DNA of 64,000 nucleotides from VGSG01 sp040756375 (lineage in GTDB: Bacteria > Desulfobacterota > Desulfomonilia > Desulfomonilales > Desulfomonilaceae), in contig JBFLZC010000004.1 in the NCBI GenBank assembly GCA_040756375.1, forward strand, positions 1-64,000, given 5' to 3'. This document shows positions 36,591 to 46,173 of the stretch, in pieces. The number at the start of each line of letters is the position of its first letter. Position 1 is the first letter of the stretch. The position numbers and the translations under genes are program-made. The notes under the pieces are model-generated. The model was not told the DNA's origin. It saw nothing but the letters and a program-made list of their open reading frames with translations, and did not search any database.

Positions 36591-36720
36591 ACCAGACACT
36601 GACCCAGCGAAGCGCCAGGTCAGTGGCACCCCAAGTTCCCACACATGTCGCTTGGTAGAGACCGTTGCTGGCGAACGGCCATAGTGCGGCGCGGTCCCGC
36701 GTGTCCGCCCTGGTTTGCTT
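36591..36720 (+). repeat. 130-bp direct repeat, family D, right copy
   Basis: Identical to 34550-34679, with a diverged but collinear left arm 36516-36590. Exact identity in the core and strong divergence in the arm suggest recent gene conversion or recombination between the copies. Confidence 0.92.
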
Positions 36721-36748
36721 TTCAACAGAGATGGGCCTGGGGGGTTGG

Positions 36749-36921
36749 TTTATACCGGTTGTCAAAATTCATGGCTTCTTGGACAGCCCGAGCTTGAAAG
36801 AAACCGGTAGGGGCCGGCGTCCCTGCCGGCCCGAGCTGGTTGATATTCTTAAGAAAAATGTGCCGGCACGGAGGCCGGCACCTACCAAAGCCCAAGCGGC
36901 AATCGGACATTATTGTTGAAA
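36749..36921. repeat. MITE-like repeat, family B, copy 2
   Basis: Core 36806-36886 (81 bp) with inverted ends GGTAGGGGCCGGC ... GCCGGCACCTACC, as at 9389-9469. Similarity starts further left at TATACCGGTTG, the same place that overlaps the regulator's stop codon in copy 1. Confidence 0.85.
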
Positions 36922-37132
36922 CTTATTATAGGCGTGCAAGCACCGGCAGAGCCTGCCCCGGACATGATCCGGGGGACGCCGGCGCTACCGTAAGACCAAA
37001 GCGTGGGGGATGGGGTCCTCCCCTTATTCAGGGGAGAATCCGCATTACAAGTGGCTTCTTGGGGAGGCGGGGAGACACCTCCTGTCGAAAAGAGGGTTTC
37101 CCCGCAATAGGAACTGCAGACGAGAGATCGTA
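36922..37132. other. Gene-free stretch after repeat B
   Basis: About 210 bp with a short palindrome (CCCCGGACATGATCCGGGG) and no gene I can support. It completes the 629-bp gene-free space 36504-37132, otherwise filled by repeats D and B. Confidence 0.4.
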
Positions 37133-38293
37133 TCAGATCCTCTCCGCTACGAGCTCGGAGAGCTCCTTAACGCTGAGCTCATCCTGTTTGCCGAGGACTT
37201 TCAGCGAGTCTTCCAGCATGGTGATGCAGTACGGGCACGCGGTCACAAGGGTCTTGGCGCCGGTTGCCACAGCATCGTTGATCCTCAGCTCAGCGAAGCG
37301 CTCGCCGGCCGCGGTTTCCATCCAGACTCTGCCTCCGCCGCCCTGGCAGCAGACGCTCTTATTCTTGGTTCGGGCCAATTCTTTCAGGTCCGCGCCGGGC
37401 AGGCTCTGAAGGAGCTGCCGCGGTGGGTCATACAGCTTGGTGTGGCGGCCCAGATAGCAGGGATCGTGAAACGTCACAGCTCCAGCGTCGCTCCCGGATA
37501 GCTTGAGCTTCCCCTCAGACACGGCCGATGCCAGGACTTCGCTGTAATGGAAGACTTCCCATTCGCCGCCAAGTTCAGGATACTCGTTCTTGAACGTATA
37601 CAAGCAGTGAGGCGAGGTGACGATGATCTTCTTTACGCCCTTGCTGTTGTAAAGCTTTACGTTTGCTTGAGCCAGGTTCTGGAAAAGCTGCTCGTCGCCG
37701 ACCTTGCGGATGGCCTCGCCGCAACAGCTTTCTTCATTGCCGATGATCCCGAAGCTGATCCCCGCTGCTGTCAGTGCTTTTGCTACGGAGCGGGCGATGT
37801 TCTGGCTCCTCGCGTCAAAGCAGGACGTGCAGCAGACGAAGAGGAAGTATTCGGTCTGCTCCGAAAAGGTTGGGACTTCCACGTCCTTGATCCAAGCAGT
37901 GCGCTGATCGCGCGGGCCGGACCAGGGATTACCCTGTGAATGCAGGCTGCCTGCGATGGTCTTGAGGCTGGGCGGGATGGTACCCACTTCGGCCAACATG
38001 CGGCGCATACCCATCACGTTGTTGATGATCTCCACCCCGCGGGGACACACGTCCACGCAAGCCCGACACGTGGTGCACGCAAAAAGACAATTCTCGGACT
38101 CAAAGCCTTCGAGTCCGAGCTGACCTAAGTGCTGCACCAGTCGTATATTGAATTCCTCGGACGCAGCTCCCGGGACCAGGCGGTATGGGCACGTCCCTGT
38201 GCACAGGCCGCACTGCATGCACCAGTACAGGGTTTCCGCGCCGGAATAGACAATGGCGTCGCTCACTTCCAGAAAAGGTATTCTCGCTTCCAT
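37133..38293 (-). CDS. HdrC-HdrB fusion (HdrD-like) iron-sulfur subunit following qmoAB
   Basis: A 386-residue soluble protein. Two ferredoxin-type [4Fe-4S] motifs lie at Cys25/28/31/35 and Cys73/76/79/83 (HdrC part). Two CCG domains follow (HdrB part): CCTSC at 154-158 with CCG at 190-192, and Cys279, CC at 315-316, ACPYC at 352-356, which would hold noncubane clusters. No membrane spans are present, unlike classical QmoC. It starts 30 bp after qmoB. It should exchange electrons with QmoAB and a thiol/disulfide or menaquinone-linked partner in the cytoplasm. Confidence 0.88.
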   Translation of the reverse strand: MEARIPFLEVSDAIVYSGAETLYWCMQCGLCTGTCPYRLVPGAASEEFNIRLVQHLGQLGLEGFESENCLFACTTCRACVDVCPRGVEIINNVMGMRRMLAEVGTIPPSLKTIAGSLHSQGNPWSGPRDQRTAWIKDVEVPTFSEQTEYFLFVCCTSCFDARSQNIARSVAKALTAAGISFGIIGNEESCCGEAIRKVGDEQLFQNLAQANVKLYNSKGVKKIIVTSPHCLYTFKNEYPELGGEWEVFHYSEVLASAVSEGKLKLSGSDAGAVTFHDPCYLGRHTKLYDPPRQLLQSLPGADLKELARTKNKSVCCQGGGGRVWMETAAGERFAELRINDAVATGAKTLVTACPYCITMLEDSLKVLGKQDELSVKELSELVAERI

Positions 38294-38322
38294 ATCGTTT
38301 CCTCTTATCTCGTCCTCTGCTA

Positions 38323-40464
38323 TCAGAAGCCTTTGTACGGATTCGGGCCCAACTCCTGGAGCCTCGCACTAAACTCCTCGATGATCTTGGGGACCTTCTC
38401 GTAATCGTCGATAGCTAATTGTTCGAGCCGGATGCGGTCCGATTCGAGCATGAGCCGATCCAGGGTCTCCTGGATTTTCGTCATACGTGTGTTTGCCAAT
38501 TCGCTGCCATGCACAAAGTGGCACTGATAATCATCGCCGTAACGGCAGCCGAACAGGAGGATTCCATCGATCCCTTTGGACAGGGCGTCGGCTATCCAGA
38601 CCAGATTCACGGACCCAAGGCACCGCAACGGAATGAACCTGGCCCACGGCGCATACTGGAGCTTGTGGAGGCCGACCATATCCAAAACCGGATACGAGTC
38701 GTTCTCACAGATCAGCCCTACGATACGCGGCTTCTCATCATACTCATCCGGCACGTGAATGCCTTTGATCATGGAACCGATCATGTCCACGGAATAGTTG
38801 CTGAAGGAAATGATCCGCTCCGGGCACGACCCCATGCAGATTGCACACCGACGGCATCGGGTCGGATGGGGCAGGGGAGTTCCCTTCTCATCCTCATTAT
38901 ACATCCCGAAGGGGCATTCTTCAGTACAGCGCTTGCACTGAGTGCATCGCTGGACAAAGAGCTCCGGGTAGGAGAGGTCTCCGGCCCGGGGGTGCACTGC
39001 CTTGCCTTTTGCAGTGAGCTCCACCGCCTGAATGGCCTTGAGCGCCGCGCCTGTCCCGTCAGAGCTCGCCCTGCTGGACATCATGGGCTGTCTCACACAA
39101 CCTGCGGTATAGATGCCTGTGCGTCTGGTCTCATATGGGAAGCAGACAAAATGGGAATCAGGGAAGCCGTACTTCAATTCAGGGAGAGCGGGACCCTGCC
39201 GATATTGAAGGTTGAGGATCGGGTCGTCCAAGACCGCGGGCTGCATGCCCACCGCAAGCACCACCAGATCAGCCTCCACGAGCACAGGCTCACCCATGAG
39301 CAGATCCGTAGCCTCGATGCTCAGCTTGCGCTCGGAACCTTGGCCAATGGTCATCTGTGCCGTGTCGGTCTTGATAAAGACCGTGCCGTCCTTTTGGACC
39401 TTCTTGTAGAACTCTTCGCTCTGCTCGGGAGTTCGCATATCTTTATAGAATACGAACACCTTATTCTCAGGATTCTGGTCTCTCACGTACACGGACTGCT
39501 TTAGCGAGGCCCGGCAACAAACCGCACTGCAATAAGGAAGGTGATTGGCATCCCTCGAACCTGCACACTGAATGAACGCAACAACTGAGGGCTCGGAGCC
39601 GTCCGAAGGGCAGGTGATCTTGCCGGCCTTGGCCATCTCCTCCATCTGCACGCTCGTGATCACGTCGGGGAATGCGCCGTATGAGAGGTGCTGCAACTTT
39701 GTTGCATCGTAAGGTTTCCAGCCCGCGGCCAGCACTACCGCGCCGACCCGATGCGTTCCCCCACCGTTGTTCAGGGTCACGTCAAACATACCCGGAGCGC
39801 CCGCGATCTTCTCAATGCTCGAAGACGTGAAGATCGTGATTCGCTCTTCGGCTTTCGCCTGTTCGATCAGCTCGTTGATCGTGATCTCTTCCAGTTCCTG
39901 ATATGGCGGCTTGGTGGGCGAGGTCTTGTTCCACTTGGCCATATGGCCGCCCAGTTCGGGGTCCTTTTCCACCAACAGGACCGAATAACCTGCCGCGGCC
40001 GCGTCATTGGCCGCTTGTAATCCGGCAGCGCCTCCGCCGATTACCAGAATGTTCTTATTGATCTCTTCTTCATACGGCGAGGGAAGCTTGGTCTTCTGGG
40101 CCCTAATAATGCCCATGCGAAGATAATCTTCGGCCAGCATCCGAGTGTCGTCTTCTCCTGCAGGCTGGCACCAGGCCACATGCTCTCTGATGTTCACCCG
40201 TTCCAGGATCGTGGCCATGGGATCGAACGCGAACACATCGGTCTTCACTCGGCCCGAGCACGCGGCGATAACTACGGTATTCACATCGCCGGAATCAACG
40301 TCGCTCCGGATTAAGCCGGCGCCTTCTTCACCACAAAATGCGGAGTGGACCAGGCACTTTGCAGGCTGGAATTCGTCACTGGCAACAGCGGAGAGGGCCT
40401 CCACGTCGATGGAATCGCCGATTCCGCAACCCGAACAGATATATACTCCGATCTTCTGATCCAT
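38323..40464 (-). CDS. qmoB: QmoB-like HdrA flavoprotein with C-terminal MvhD domain
   Basis: A 713-residue HdrA-type protein. An N-terminal module with GVYICSGCGIG and CSGRVKTD, then FAD-binding GGGAAGLQ at 143-150, two [4Fe-4S] motifs (CTQCKRCTEEC and CRRCAICMGSC), and an MvhD-like C-terminal domain from about 575 with LRCLGSVN and FGCRYGDDYQC. This domain order defines QmoB. Qmo passes electrons between the quinone pool (or a soluble carrier) and APS reductase during sulfate reduction. It starts 6 bp after qmoA stops. Confidence 0.88.
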   Translation of the reverse strand: MDQKIGVYICSGCGIGDSIDVEALSAVASDEFQPAKCLVHSAFCGEEGAGLIRSDVDSGDVNTVVIAACSGRVKTDVFAFDPMATILERVNIREHVAWCQPAGEDDTRMLAEDYLRMGIIRAQKTKLPSPYEEEINKNILVIGGGAAGLQAANDAAAAGYSVLLVEKDPELGGHMAKWNKTSPTKPPYQELEEITINELIEQAKAEERITIFTSSSIEKIAGAPGMFDVTLNNGGGTHRVGAVVLAAGWKPYDATKLQHLSYGAFPDVITSVQMEEMAKAGKITCPSDGSEPSVVAFIQCAGSRDANHLPYCSAVCCRASLKQSVYVRDQNPENKVFVFYKDMRTPEQSEEFYKKVQKDGTVFIKTDTAQMTIGQGSERKLSIEATDLLMGEPVLVEADLVVLAVGMQPAVLDDPILNLQYRQGPALPELKYGFPDSHFVCFPYETRRTGIYTAGCVRQPMMSSRASSDGTGAALKAIQAVELTAKGKAVHPRAGDLSYPELFVQRCTQCKRCTEECPFGMYNEDEKGTPLPHPTRCRRCAICMGSCPERIISFSNYSVDMIGSMIKGIHVPDEYDEKPRIVGLICENDSYPVLDMVGLHKLQYAPWARFIPLRCLGSVNLVWIADALSKGIDGILLFGCRYGDDYQCHFVHGSELANTRMTKIQETLDRLMLESDRIRLEQLAIDDYEKVPKIIEEFSARLQELGPNPYKGF

Positions 40465-40470
40465 CTAAGC

Positions 40471-41727
40471 TTACCTCCCCACCGTGCGATGAATGGCTTT
40501 GAGAGCTGCGCCGGTGGCATCCTGAATCGAAGCGGCCACTTCCATGGGCGCCTTCACACAGCCGGCAGGAACAATACCGGACGCCTCGGGTGACGTGACA
40601 AAGCCAAATTCGTCGTAACCCATCTCCAGGTCCGGCTTGACTGAAGCAGTGCCGGGCACCATGCCTACGGCCAAAACCACCAGGTCCACCGCCTGCTTCA
40701 CTTTAGCTCCTTGCGAGATATCTTCGCCCTCAACAACCATGCTTCCGGTTTCCGGATCCTTGGAAACACGAGCAATCTTGCTCTTGGTGAGGGTGATGCT
40801 CTCGTCCTGGTCGACCTTCGTGTAGAAGTCTTCGTACTTGCCCATCGCACGCACGTCGATGTAGTAGATGAAGGCCTTTGAGTCAGGATTCTGCTCTCGC
40901 ACGTAAGTAGCCTGCTTCAACGAAGCGAGACAACAGATGCCGGAGCAATACGCGAGGTGATTCTGATCGCGTGAGCCTGCGCACTGGACAAAGGCCACGC
41001 TCTGGACTTCTCTTCCGTCCGAGGGCCTGAGGATCTTTCCATTGGTAGGTCCGGTTGGCGACGCGAGCCGTTCGAACATGACGCTGGTAACCACGTCCGG
41101 ATAGGTGCCGAATCCCAAATAGTCCACTTTTGTCGCATCGTACGGATCCCAGCCCGTGGCCCAGACCACCGCTCCAACCTGGAGAGAAACGGTTGTCGGC
41201 TGCATATCCAGGTCAATGGCGTTGTACGGGCAGGCTTCCTTGCACTTCTGGGCATCGTCGGTGCCGATAATGGATGGGTCCAGCACATACTTGAACGGAT
41301 AAGCCATGGGGTGGGGCAAGTACGCGGCTTTCACAGTATTCATGCCGAAATTGAGCGGGTCGGGAATCTCCGTCCGGCAAGCCTCCGCGCATTTGCCGCA
41401 ACCGGTGCAGTTATCGTTCACATATCGCGGCTGCACGGTGATCGTAACGGCGTAGCTGCCCGGCGAACCCGCGATCGATGTCACCTGCGCAAGTGTGTAC
41501 GCGGTCACGCCGGCCGACTGCTTGATGCGTCGGAAGTTGATCTCAAGTCCGCAGGTAGGAGGGCACAGCTTCGGGAAATACTGATTAAGCTGCACCACAC
41601 GGCCGCCCAAGTACGGGTTTCGTTCGACTATGACGACTTCTGCGCCTGCCTCGGCAGCCTCGATGGCAGTGGTCATCCCACTGATGCCACCTCCGACCAC
41701 GAGGACTTTGCGTTGCGCGTCACTCAT
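40471..41727 (-). CDS. qmoA: QmoA-like HdrA flavoprotein
   Basis: A 418-residue HdrA-like FAD protein of QmoA length. The start has the FAD motif GGGISG (12-17) and the QmoA-typical PYLGGRVVQLNQYFPKLCPP; a [4Fe-4S] motif CTGCGKCAEAC lies near 132, and VQCAGSRDQNHLAYCSGICC is in the middle. It is the first gene of qmoA-qmoB-hdrCB. In most sulfate reducers qmoABC follows aprBA; no apr genes are next to it here, the upstream gene being a PAS-LuxR regulator on the same strand. Confidence 0.88.
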   Translation of the reverse strand: MSDAQRKVLVVGGGISGMTTAIEAAEAGAEVVIVERNPYLGGRVVQLNQYFPKLCPPTCGLEINFRRIKQSAGVTAYTLAQVTSIAGSPGSYAVTITVQPRYVNDNCTGCGKCAEACRTEIPDPLNFGMNTVKAAYLPHPMAYPFKYVLDPSIIGTDDAQKCKEACPYNAIDLDMQPTTVSLQVGAVVWATGWDPYDATKVDYLGFGTYPDVVTSVMFERLASPTGPTNGKILRPSDGREVQSVAFVQCAGSRDQNHLAYCSGICCLASLKQATYVREQNPDSKAFIYYIDVRAMGKYEDFYTKVDQDESITLTKSKIARVSKDPETGSMVVEGEDISQGAKVKQAVDLVVLAVGMVPGTASVKPDLEMGYDEFGFVTSPEASGIVPAGCVKAPMEVAASIQDATGAALKAIHRTVGR

Positions 41728-41946
41728 GGACTACCTCCATTTGCTATCTGGTCTCAGTCAGGCCAAGATCAAGATTCGCGGAGAAACGCCTCTCTTGCTC
41801 AGTCCCAACATTGCCGTCAGCGCCAACATGGCGCGCGGCCCTGTTGCGAGGTCTCCGAACCAGGCCCGGGACCGGGCAAACGGCCCTGGAAAGGCGTGAA
41901 CTACCTATGATGTCTTGCGATGTCTTGACAGGCGGAACAGCAATTG

Positions 41947-41975
41947 ATTTTCGCTCACACGTCGGGCTTTGTCAA
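41947..41975 (-). promoter_or_regulatory. Candidate sigma-70 promoter for the qmo operon
   Basis: On the minus strand TTGACA (41970-41975) and GAAAAT (41947-41952) with a 17-bp spacer, some 220 bp before qmoA. The 316-bp space 41728-42043 has no gene. Confidence 0.4.
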
Positions 41976-42043
41976 CACCACTGCCCTCGCCACTCCCCGC
42001 TGAACAAAGGAGAAGCCCTGCCAACCCCAAGCCCTCGCGCGAG

Positions 42044-43003
42044 TTACATTTGCTGAAGATACGTCGTCAGGTTCTTCTTCTGCTTCTTCAGGCCCAGCTT
42101 TCTCCGAATGTTCTTCCGATGCACGATCACGGTCTGGTAAGCCAATCCCATGGCCTCGGCTATTGCTCGCGAATCTTTCCCTTCCCTGACCATCTGGCAG
42201 ATCTGCACTTCACGAGGGCTCAGGTTGGATCCGTAACGTGAAATGTTGATCCCGAAGTACGAAGTTATGTTGCGCAAACCAAAGTCCAGGGTGTCCAGGA
42301 GATGTCTCTGCACATCGGGAAGGTTTGAAGCCCGGAGGTGCTCAACAATGGGCTCCACCGTCAGCCTGAAGTTGTTGACGATCCTATCCTCCAGGTCCTT
42401 CTTCTCCTCTTGGAACTGGGTCAAGAGCACCTTCATTGCGTCGTTGAGCCTCCGCACGCTTCTGGTGCTACGGGCTGACTCTGCTCTCGCCGCTTCCAGC
42501 TCTTCTTTTCCCTGGGCCAACTTCTTTTCCAAGAGCTTTGTGCGCGCGGTGAGCTTGTCCGTGGCAGCTCCGCTCTTAGCTTCATGCTTTCGTCGTTCCG
42601 TGACGTCGATAACCGTCAGCAGCATGAGCGGATTGCCGGCCGTGCCTTTATCCAGCACCGTACCGTTCACGAGAAGGGTTGCGTCTTTCCCTTTCTTTCC
42701 TTGCACCGCAACTTCATGAGCTATGAACGATTCCCCTGCACGGGTCCTTTTCCACGCGAGGGGTTTGCGAGCTTTCCACGTGTCCGGCATCAATGCCTTC
42801 CACACGGTTCCCGGGAGTGCCCGGCTCTTTGGGTAACCGAGAAGATCCTTGAATTTGGCGTTAGCTCGCATGAATTTGCCTCGGATGTCGAATATGCACA
42901 TCCCGGTAGCTTGATTGTCGAAAAGCTTCTGATAAACTTGTTCGTCCATCTCTTTTTCCGTACCTCTTTTTGCCACGTCTCCACCCCTATGTTTTGATTT
43001 CAT
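42044..43003 (-). CDS. PAS-domain LuxR-family transcriptional regulator
   Basis: A 319-residue regulator. A PAS domain (about 22-135; GMCIFDIRGKFMRANAKFKDLLGY) is followed by a long coiled coil (145-215) and a LuxR/GerE helix-turn-helix at about 250-315 (LSPREVQICQMVREGKDSRAIAEAM in the middle of it, quoted only in part here: LSPREVQICQMV). It probably responds to a small molecule or redox cue and may control the qmo operon directly downstream on the same strand. The ATG at 42949 is an alternative start, since the first 18 residues are outside any domain. Confidence 0.88.
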   Translation of the reverse strand: MKSKHRGGDVAKRGTEKEMDEQVYQKLFDNQATGMCIFDIRGKFMRANAKFKDLLGYPKSRALPGTVWKALMPDTWKARKPLAWKRTRAGESFIAHEVAVQGKKGKDATLLVNGTVLDKGTAGNPLMLLTVIDVTERRKHEAKSGAATDKLTARTKLLEKKLAQGKEELEAARAESARSTRSVRRLNDAMKVLLTQFQEEKKDLEDRIVNNFRLTVEPIVEHLRASNLPDVQRHLLDTLDFGLRNITSYFGINISRYGSNLSPREVQICQMVREGKDSRAIAEAMGLAYQTVIVHRKNIRRKLGLKKQKKNLTTYLQQM

Positions 43004-43655
43004 GGATTAACGCCACGGAGATCACTATCACGAAGCGATTACGCGCGTTGGAGCGCGCTGCGTCCCATAAATACGGTAATCTGCCGTTGGCTAGATCGAA
43101 GCACGACCAGCCCTGCGAACGAGCGCGCGCGACAAAACCGCCGCTAGGGCAGCGCCTCGGTCGCTTTGCCCCCTCCTGCGTGTGGTTTGGGGAGAGCACG
43201 AATTAGACGGGAAGAATGCTACCACAGGATTTCTTTGAGCACAAGTATTTCTACACCCTTAGGTCCGTCATGCTCGCGTTTCTGCCCATGAGTGATTAGG
43301 CAATAAGTGCTGCGGAAGCCGAAAAACCTTGTGAACGCCCGTGTAACAGTGCTATAATAATAACGAAAATGAATAATCCCTTATGGGAAAAATGACGTAA
43401 CCTACGAGATGCCGATCGCGCCGTACCCGAGCAAGAACCTCTCCCATCGCCCACCATGTCGGAAATCCGCGGCTCCCGGTGCGCCGGCCGCAATGGAGCT
43501 AGAGGTACGAGACTCACCTCGTAGACCATCGAGGACATTCAAGACCTGCTTGATCGCCGGTGGATAAGTATTTCCACTTTTGGAAAGCTTGTGCCACCGG
43601 GGCTCGAGATAAGATCGGTCGATTTGAAGGACTCCCCGCGCAAAGAAGCACCGCT
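43004..43655. other. Divergent intergenic region upstream of the ankyrin gene
   Basis: About 650 bp with no convincing gene. It holds the promoter-like element at 43329-43358. A GTG at 43560 in frame with the ankyrin protein would use the last 96 bp as coding sequence. Confidence 0.4.
43329..43358 (+). promoter_or_regulatory. Candidate sigma-70 promoter for the ankyrin gene
   Basis: TTGTGA (43329-43334) and a consensus TATAAT (43353-43358) with an 18-bp spacer, roughly 290 bp before the chosen start. Confidence 0.5.
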
Positions 43656-46166
43656 ATGCAGGATCAGATCATACACGCAGCCCGCACGGGCAACATGAGC
43701 CTACTGAAGAACCTGCATCAGACAACGGGAGACGTAAACGTCTCCGACGGTGAGACCTTTCCCCTCATCGCCGCGTGCCGAAGCGGGAACCTGGAGGTGG
43801 TGCGGTTCCTCGTAGAACACGGAGCCCGAATCAACGTGAGGAACGCCCACGGCTGTACAGCCCTTATGCAAGCGGCCGGGGCAGGACACTACGAAGTCGC
43901 TGAACTGCTGTTGGAACGAGGCGCTGCGGTTGACGCCCGTGATATGGACGGAGACACGGCCCTCATCCATGCCACCATGTGGGGCTTTGCGCCGATTGCG
44001 GAACTCCTCTGTATCAACGGAGCAAATCCCAACACTCACGACAAGCAGGGCAATACCGCTCTCGAATGGGCGCTCCGTCAGGGTCATCAGGAGGTCGCCC
44101 GGGTGCTCCTCGATCTCGGCGCGATGCCCGCTCCATCCGACCCGCATCACGGCACTGCCCTGGCTCTTGCGGCTGCAGCCGGGCATCTGGACTTGGTGCA
44201 GACGCTCGTGGAGCGGGGTGCGGACGTGAATGCCCAAACCATAGAAAGTAAGACCTCGCTCTTGGCAGCCGCAGCAGCGGGCCGGCCGGCTGTGGTTGAA
44301 TTCTTACTTCAGCAGGGGGCGGAGCCGAATGCAGTGGATTCTACCCACGGGAATACCGCACTCTCCTGGGCAGCCTTCCGCGGCCACGCGGATACATTGA
44401 GTTCTCTTTTATGGGGAGGAGCCGATGTTCATGCTCGCGATAACCGTGGGTGCACCGCGCTTCACTGGGCGTCGGTAAGAGGTCATGCGGATTGCGTAGC
44501 CGCTCTCTTGGACCGAGGCGCTGACCCCGATGCGGTCAACGCGTTCGGCAGAACACCTCTGATGCTCGCAGCGCGGTCAGGACACAGCCGTGTAGTGGAA
44601 CTCCTTCTCGCACGTGGCAGTGACGTGAACGCTGTGGACCGAGAACGGAAACCTGCATTAACTCATGCTGCCAGCGGTGGGAACGTGCGCGTGGCAAAGA
44701 TGCTTTTGGATGCAGGTGCGAATGTGAACGCAGCCAGCAGATCCGGCAACACAGCCCTGTTCTGGGCCGCAATCAAGGGCCATGCGTTAATGGCGCAACT
44801 GCTCCTCTCGCGCGGGGCTTCCAGCGATGCCCGCAACGTGGTGGGGCACACTCCGATATTCTGGGCTGCCCATGAAGGCCAGGACCAGCTCGTAGATGTC
44901 CTGGTGAGGCAGGGCGCGACGGTGGACGCGCAGGAACGCCGGTACGGAGCCACTGCCCTTTTCTGGGCTTGCTATCAGGGCCACGCATCCACCGTTGATG
45001 CCCTGCTGGCCGCGGGAGCCGACCCGAATGCTACGGATAGGTCGGGCAACACGCCCCTCCTGTGGGCAGCTCGCAAGGCACGATCCGCTCCAGTGGAACT
45101 GCTGCTGCGACACGGCGCGGATCCCAATGTGCAAAATCCGTACGGGACCACACCCTTGTACTGGGCCTGCAAAGAGGGTCAGACTCGTATTGCAGCCATG
45201 CTTCTCCGCGCGGGGGCAGACCCCAACCACACGATTCGAGGACAATTCAGCCCACTCCACTGGGCATCGTGGAACGGGCATCGAGGCGTTGTGCACGCTC
45301 TGCTCTCCCACGGAGCCGACAGTAACCCGCGCGATAGCCGAACGGGAGCAACGCCGCTCCATTTGGCTTGCCGACGGGGCCATACGAGCATCGCGGAACA
45401 GCTCATCGTGTGGGGAGCGGACGTAAACGTCCACGATAATGAAGGCAACACGCCGCTTATGGGCGCAGCGTTGTCGGGTCGCCAGGCGCTTGTGGAGCTT
45501 CTCCTCGATAAAGGGGCCGAGGTGGACGCGTCTGCGGGCGATGGTTACACCGCGCTTAGCCTGGCTCTGGATAAAGGCCACATCGACCTGGCAGAGTTTC
45601 TGTTGGCAAACGGCGCTCAGAAGCTCCCTGGGGACGTGGATCTCTCAAGCCTGCTCATTGAGGCCGCGATCAAGGGCCACGTTCGGCTTGTGAAGGCCCT
45701 GTGGAAGATAGGCTCGGATATCAATGTGAGAGATGCTCGATATCACAATACGCCTCTCGTTTGGGCCACATATTACAACCGAGTGGCCGTGGCGGAGTTC
45801 CTTCTCGGCGTGGGAGCGGATCTCCACCAACGGAACAGATTCGGTAACACAGCCTTGTTCTGGGCAGCTCGTGGCGGCAGCCGCAAGATAGCGGAAATGC
45901 TCCTATCGCATGGAGCTGAGGTAGACGCACGGGATCGCGAGGGAAAGACGCCTCTGATGGTGGCTGCCGGCGCAGGGCGAGTGGAGTTGGTCAAATTACT
46001 GGTCGAGAGAGGCGCGGACGTGAACGCCCGGAGCGCATTCGACTGGTCGGCAATCATGGAAGCCTACTTCGAGGGGCACGCCGACGTGGTGGCTTACCTC
46101 AAGGGCTCAGGTGCCTCCCTGACCGGCTTCATCAAGTATCGGCCTCGCTTGCCAAGAACCCGATAG
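43656..46166 (+). CDS. Large ankyrin-repeat protein (about 24 repeats)
   Basis: An 836-residue protein made almost entirely of 33-residue ankyrin repeats with the classic G-x-TALxxAAxxGHxxxVxxLLxxGAD pattern, from the start MQDQIIHAARTGN to the end. There is no signal peptide, membrane span or catalytic domain, so it is probably a cytosolic protein-binding superhelix. Many repeats use an aromatic variant (TALFWAA, TPLLWAA, PLHWAS), suggesting internal duplications. A GTG start at 43560 would add 32 residues; neither start has a strong ribosome site. It converges with the oxidase gene, only 7 bp apart. Confidence 0.92.
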   Translation: MQDQIIHAARTGNMSLLKNLHQTTGDVNVSDGETFPLIAACRSGNLEVVRFLVEHGARINVRNAHGCTALMQAAGAGHYEVAELLLERGAAVDARDMDGDTALIHATMWGFAPIAELLCINGANPNTHDKQGNTALEWALRQGHQEVARVLLDLGAMPAPSDPHHGTALALAAAAGHLDLVQTLVERGADVNAQTIESKTSLLAAAAAGRPAVVEFLLQQGAEPNAVDSTHGNTALSWAAFRGHADTLSSLLWGGADVHARDNRGCTALHWASVRGHADCVAALLDRGADPDAVNAFGRTPLMLAARSGHSRVVELLLARGSDVNAVDRERKPALTHAASGGNVRVAKMLLDAGANVNAASRSGNTALFWAAIKGHALMAQLLLSRGASSDARNVVGHTPIFWAAHEGQDQLVDVLVRQGATVDAQERRYGATALFWACYQGHASTVDALLAAGADPNATDRSGNTPLLWAARKARSAPVELLLRHGADPNVQNPYGTTPLYWACKEGQTRIAAMLLRAGADPNHTIRGQFSPLHWASWNGHRGVVHALLSHGADSNPRDSRTGATPLHLACRRGHTSIAEQLIVWGADVNVHDNEGNTPLMGAALSGRQALVELLLDKGAEVDASAGDGYTALSLALDKGHIDLAEFLLANGAQKLPGDVDLSSLLIEAAIKGHVRLVKALWKIGSDINVRDARYHNTPLVWATYYNRVAVAEFLLGVGADLHQRNRFGNTALFWAARGGSRKIAEMLLSHGAEVDARDREGKTPLMVAAGAGRVELVKLLVERGADVNARSAFDWSAIMEAYFEGHADVVAYLKGSGASLTGFIKYRPRLPRTR

Positions 46167-46173
46167 ACTCGCT

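Noticed and set aside
36450..36725. Minus-strand frames over the right-hand 130-bp repeat
   Set aside because: The frame differs between the two repeat copies, and the peptides match no family I know; kept as repeat DNA only.
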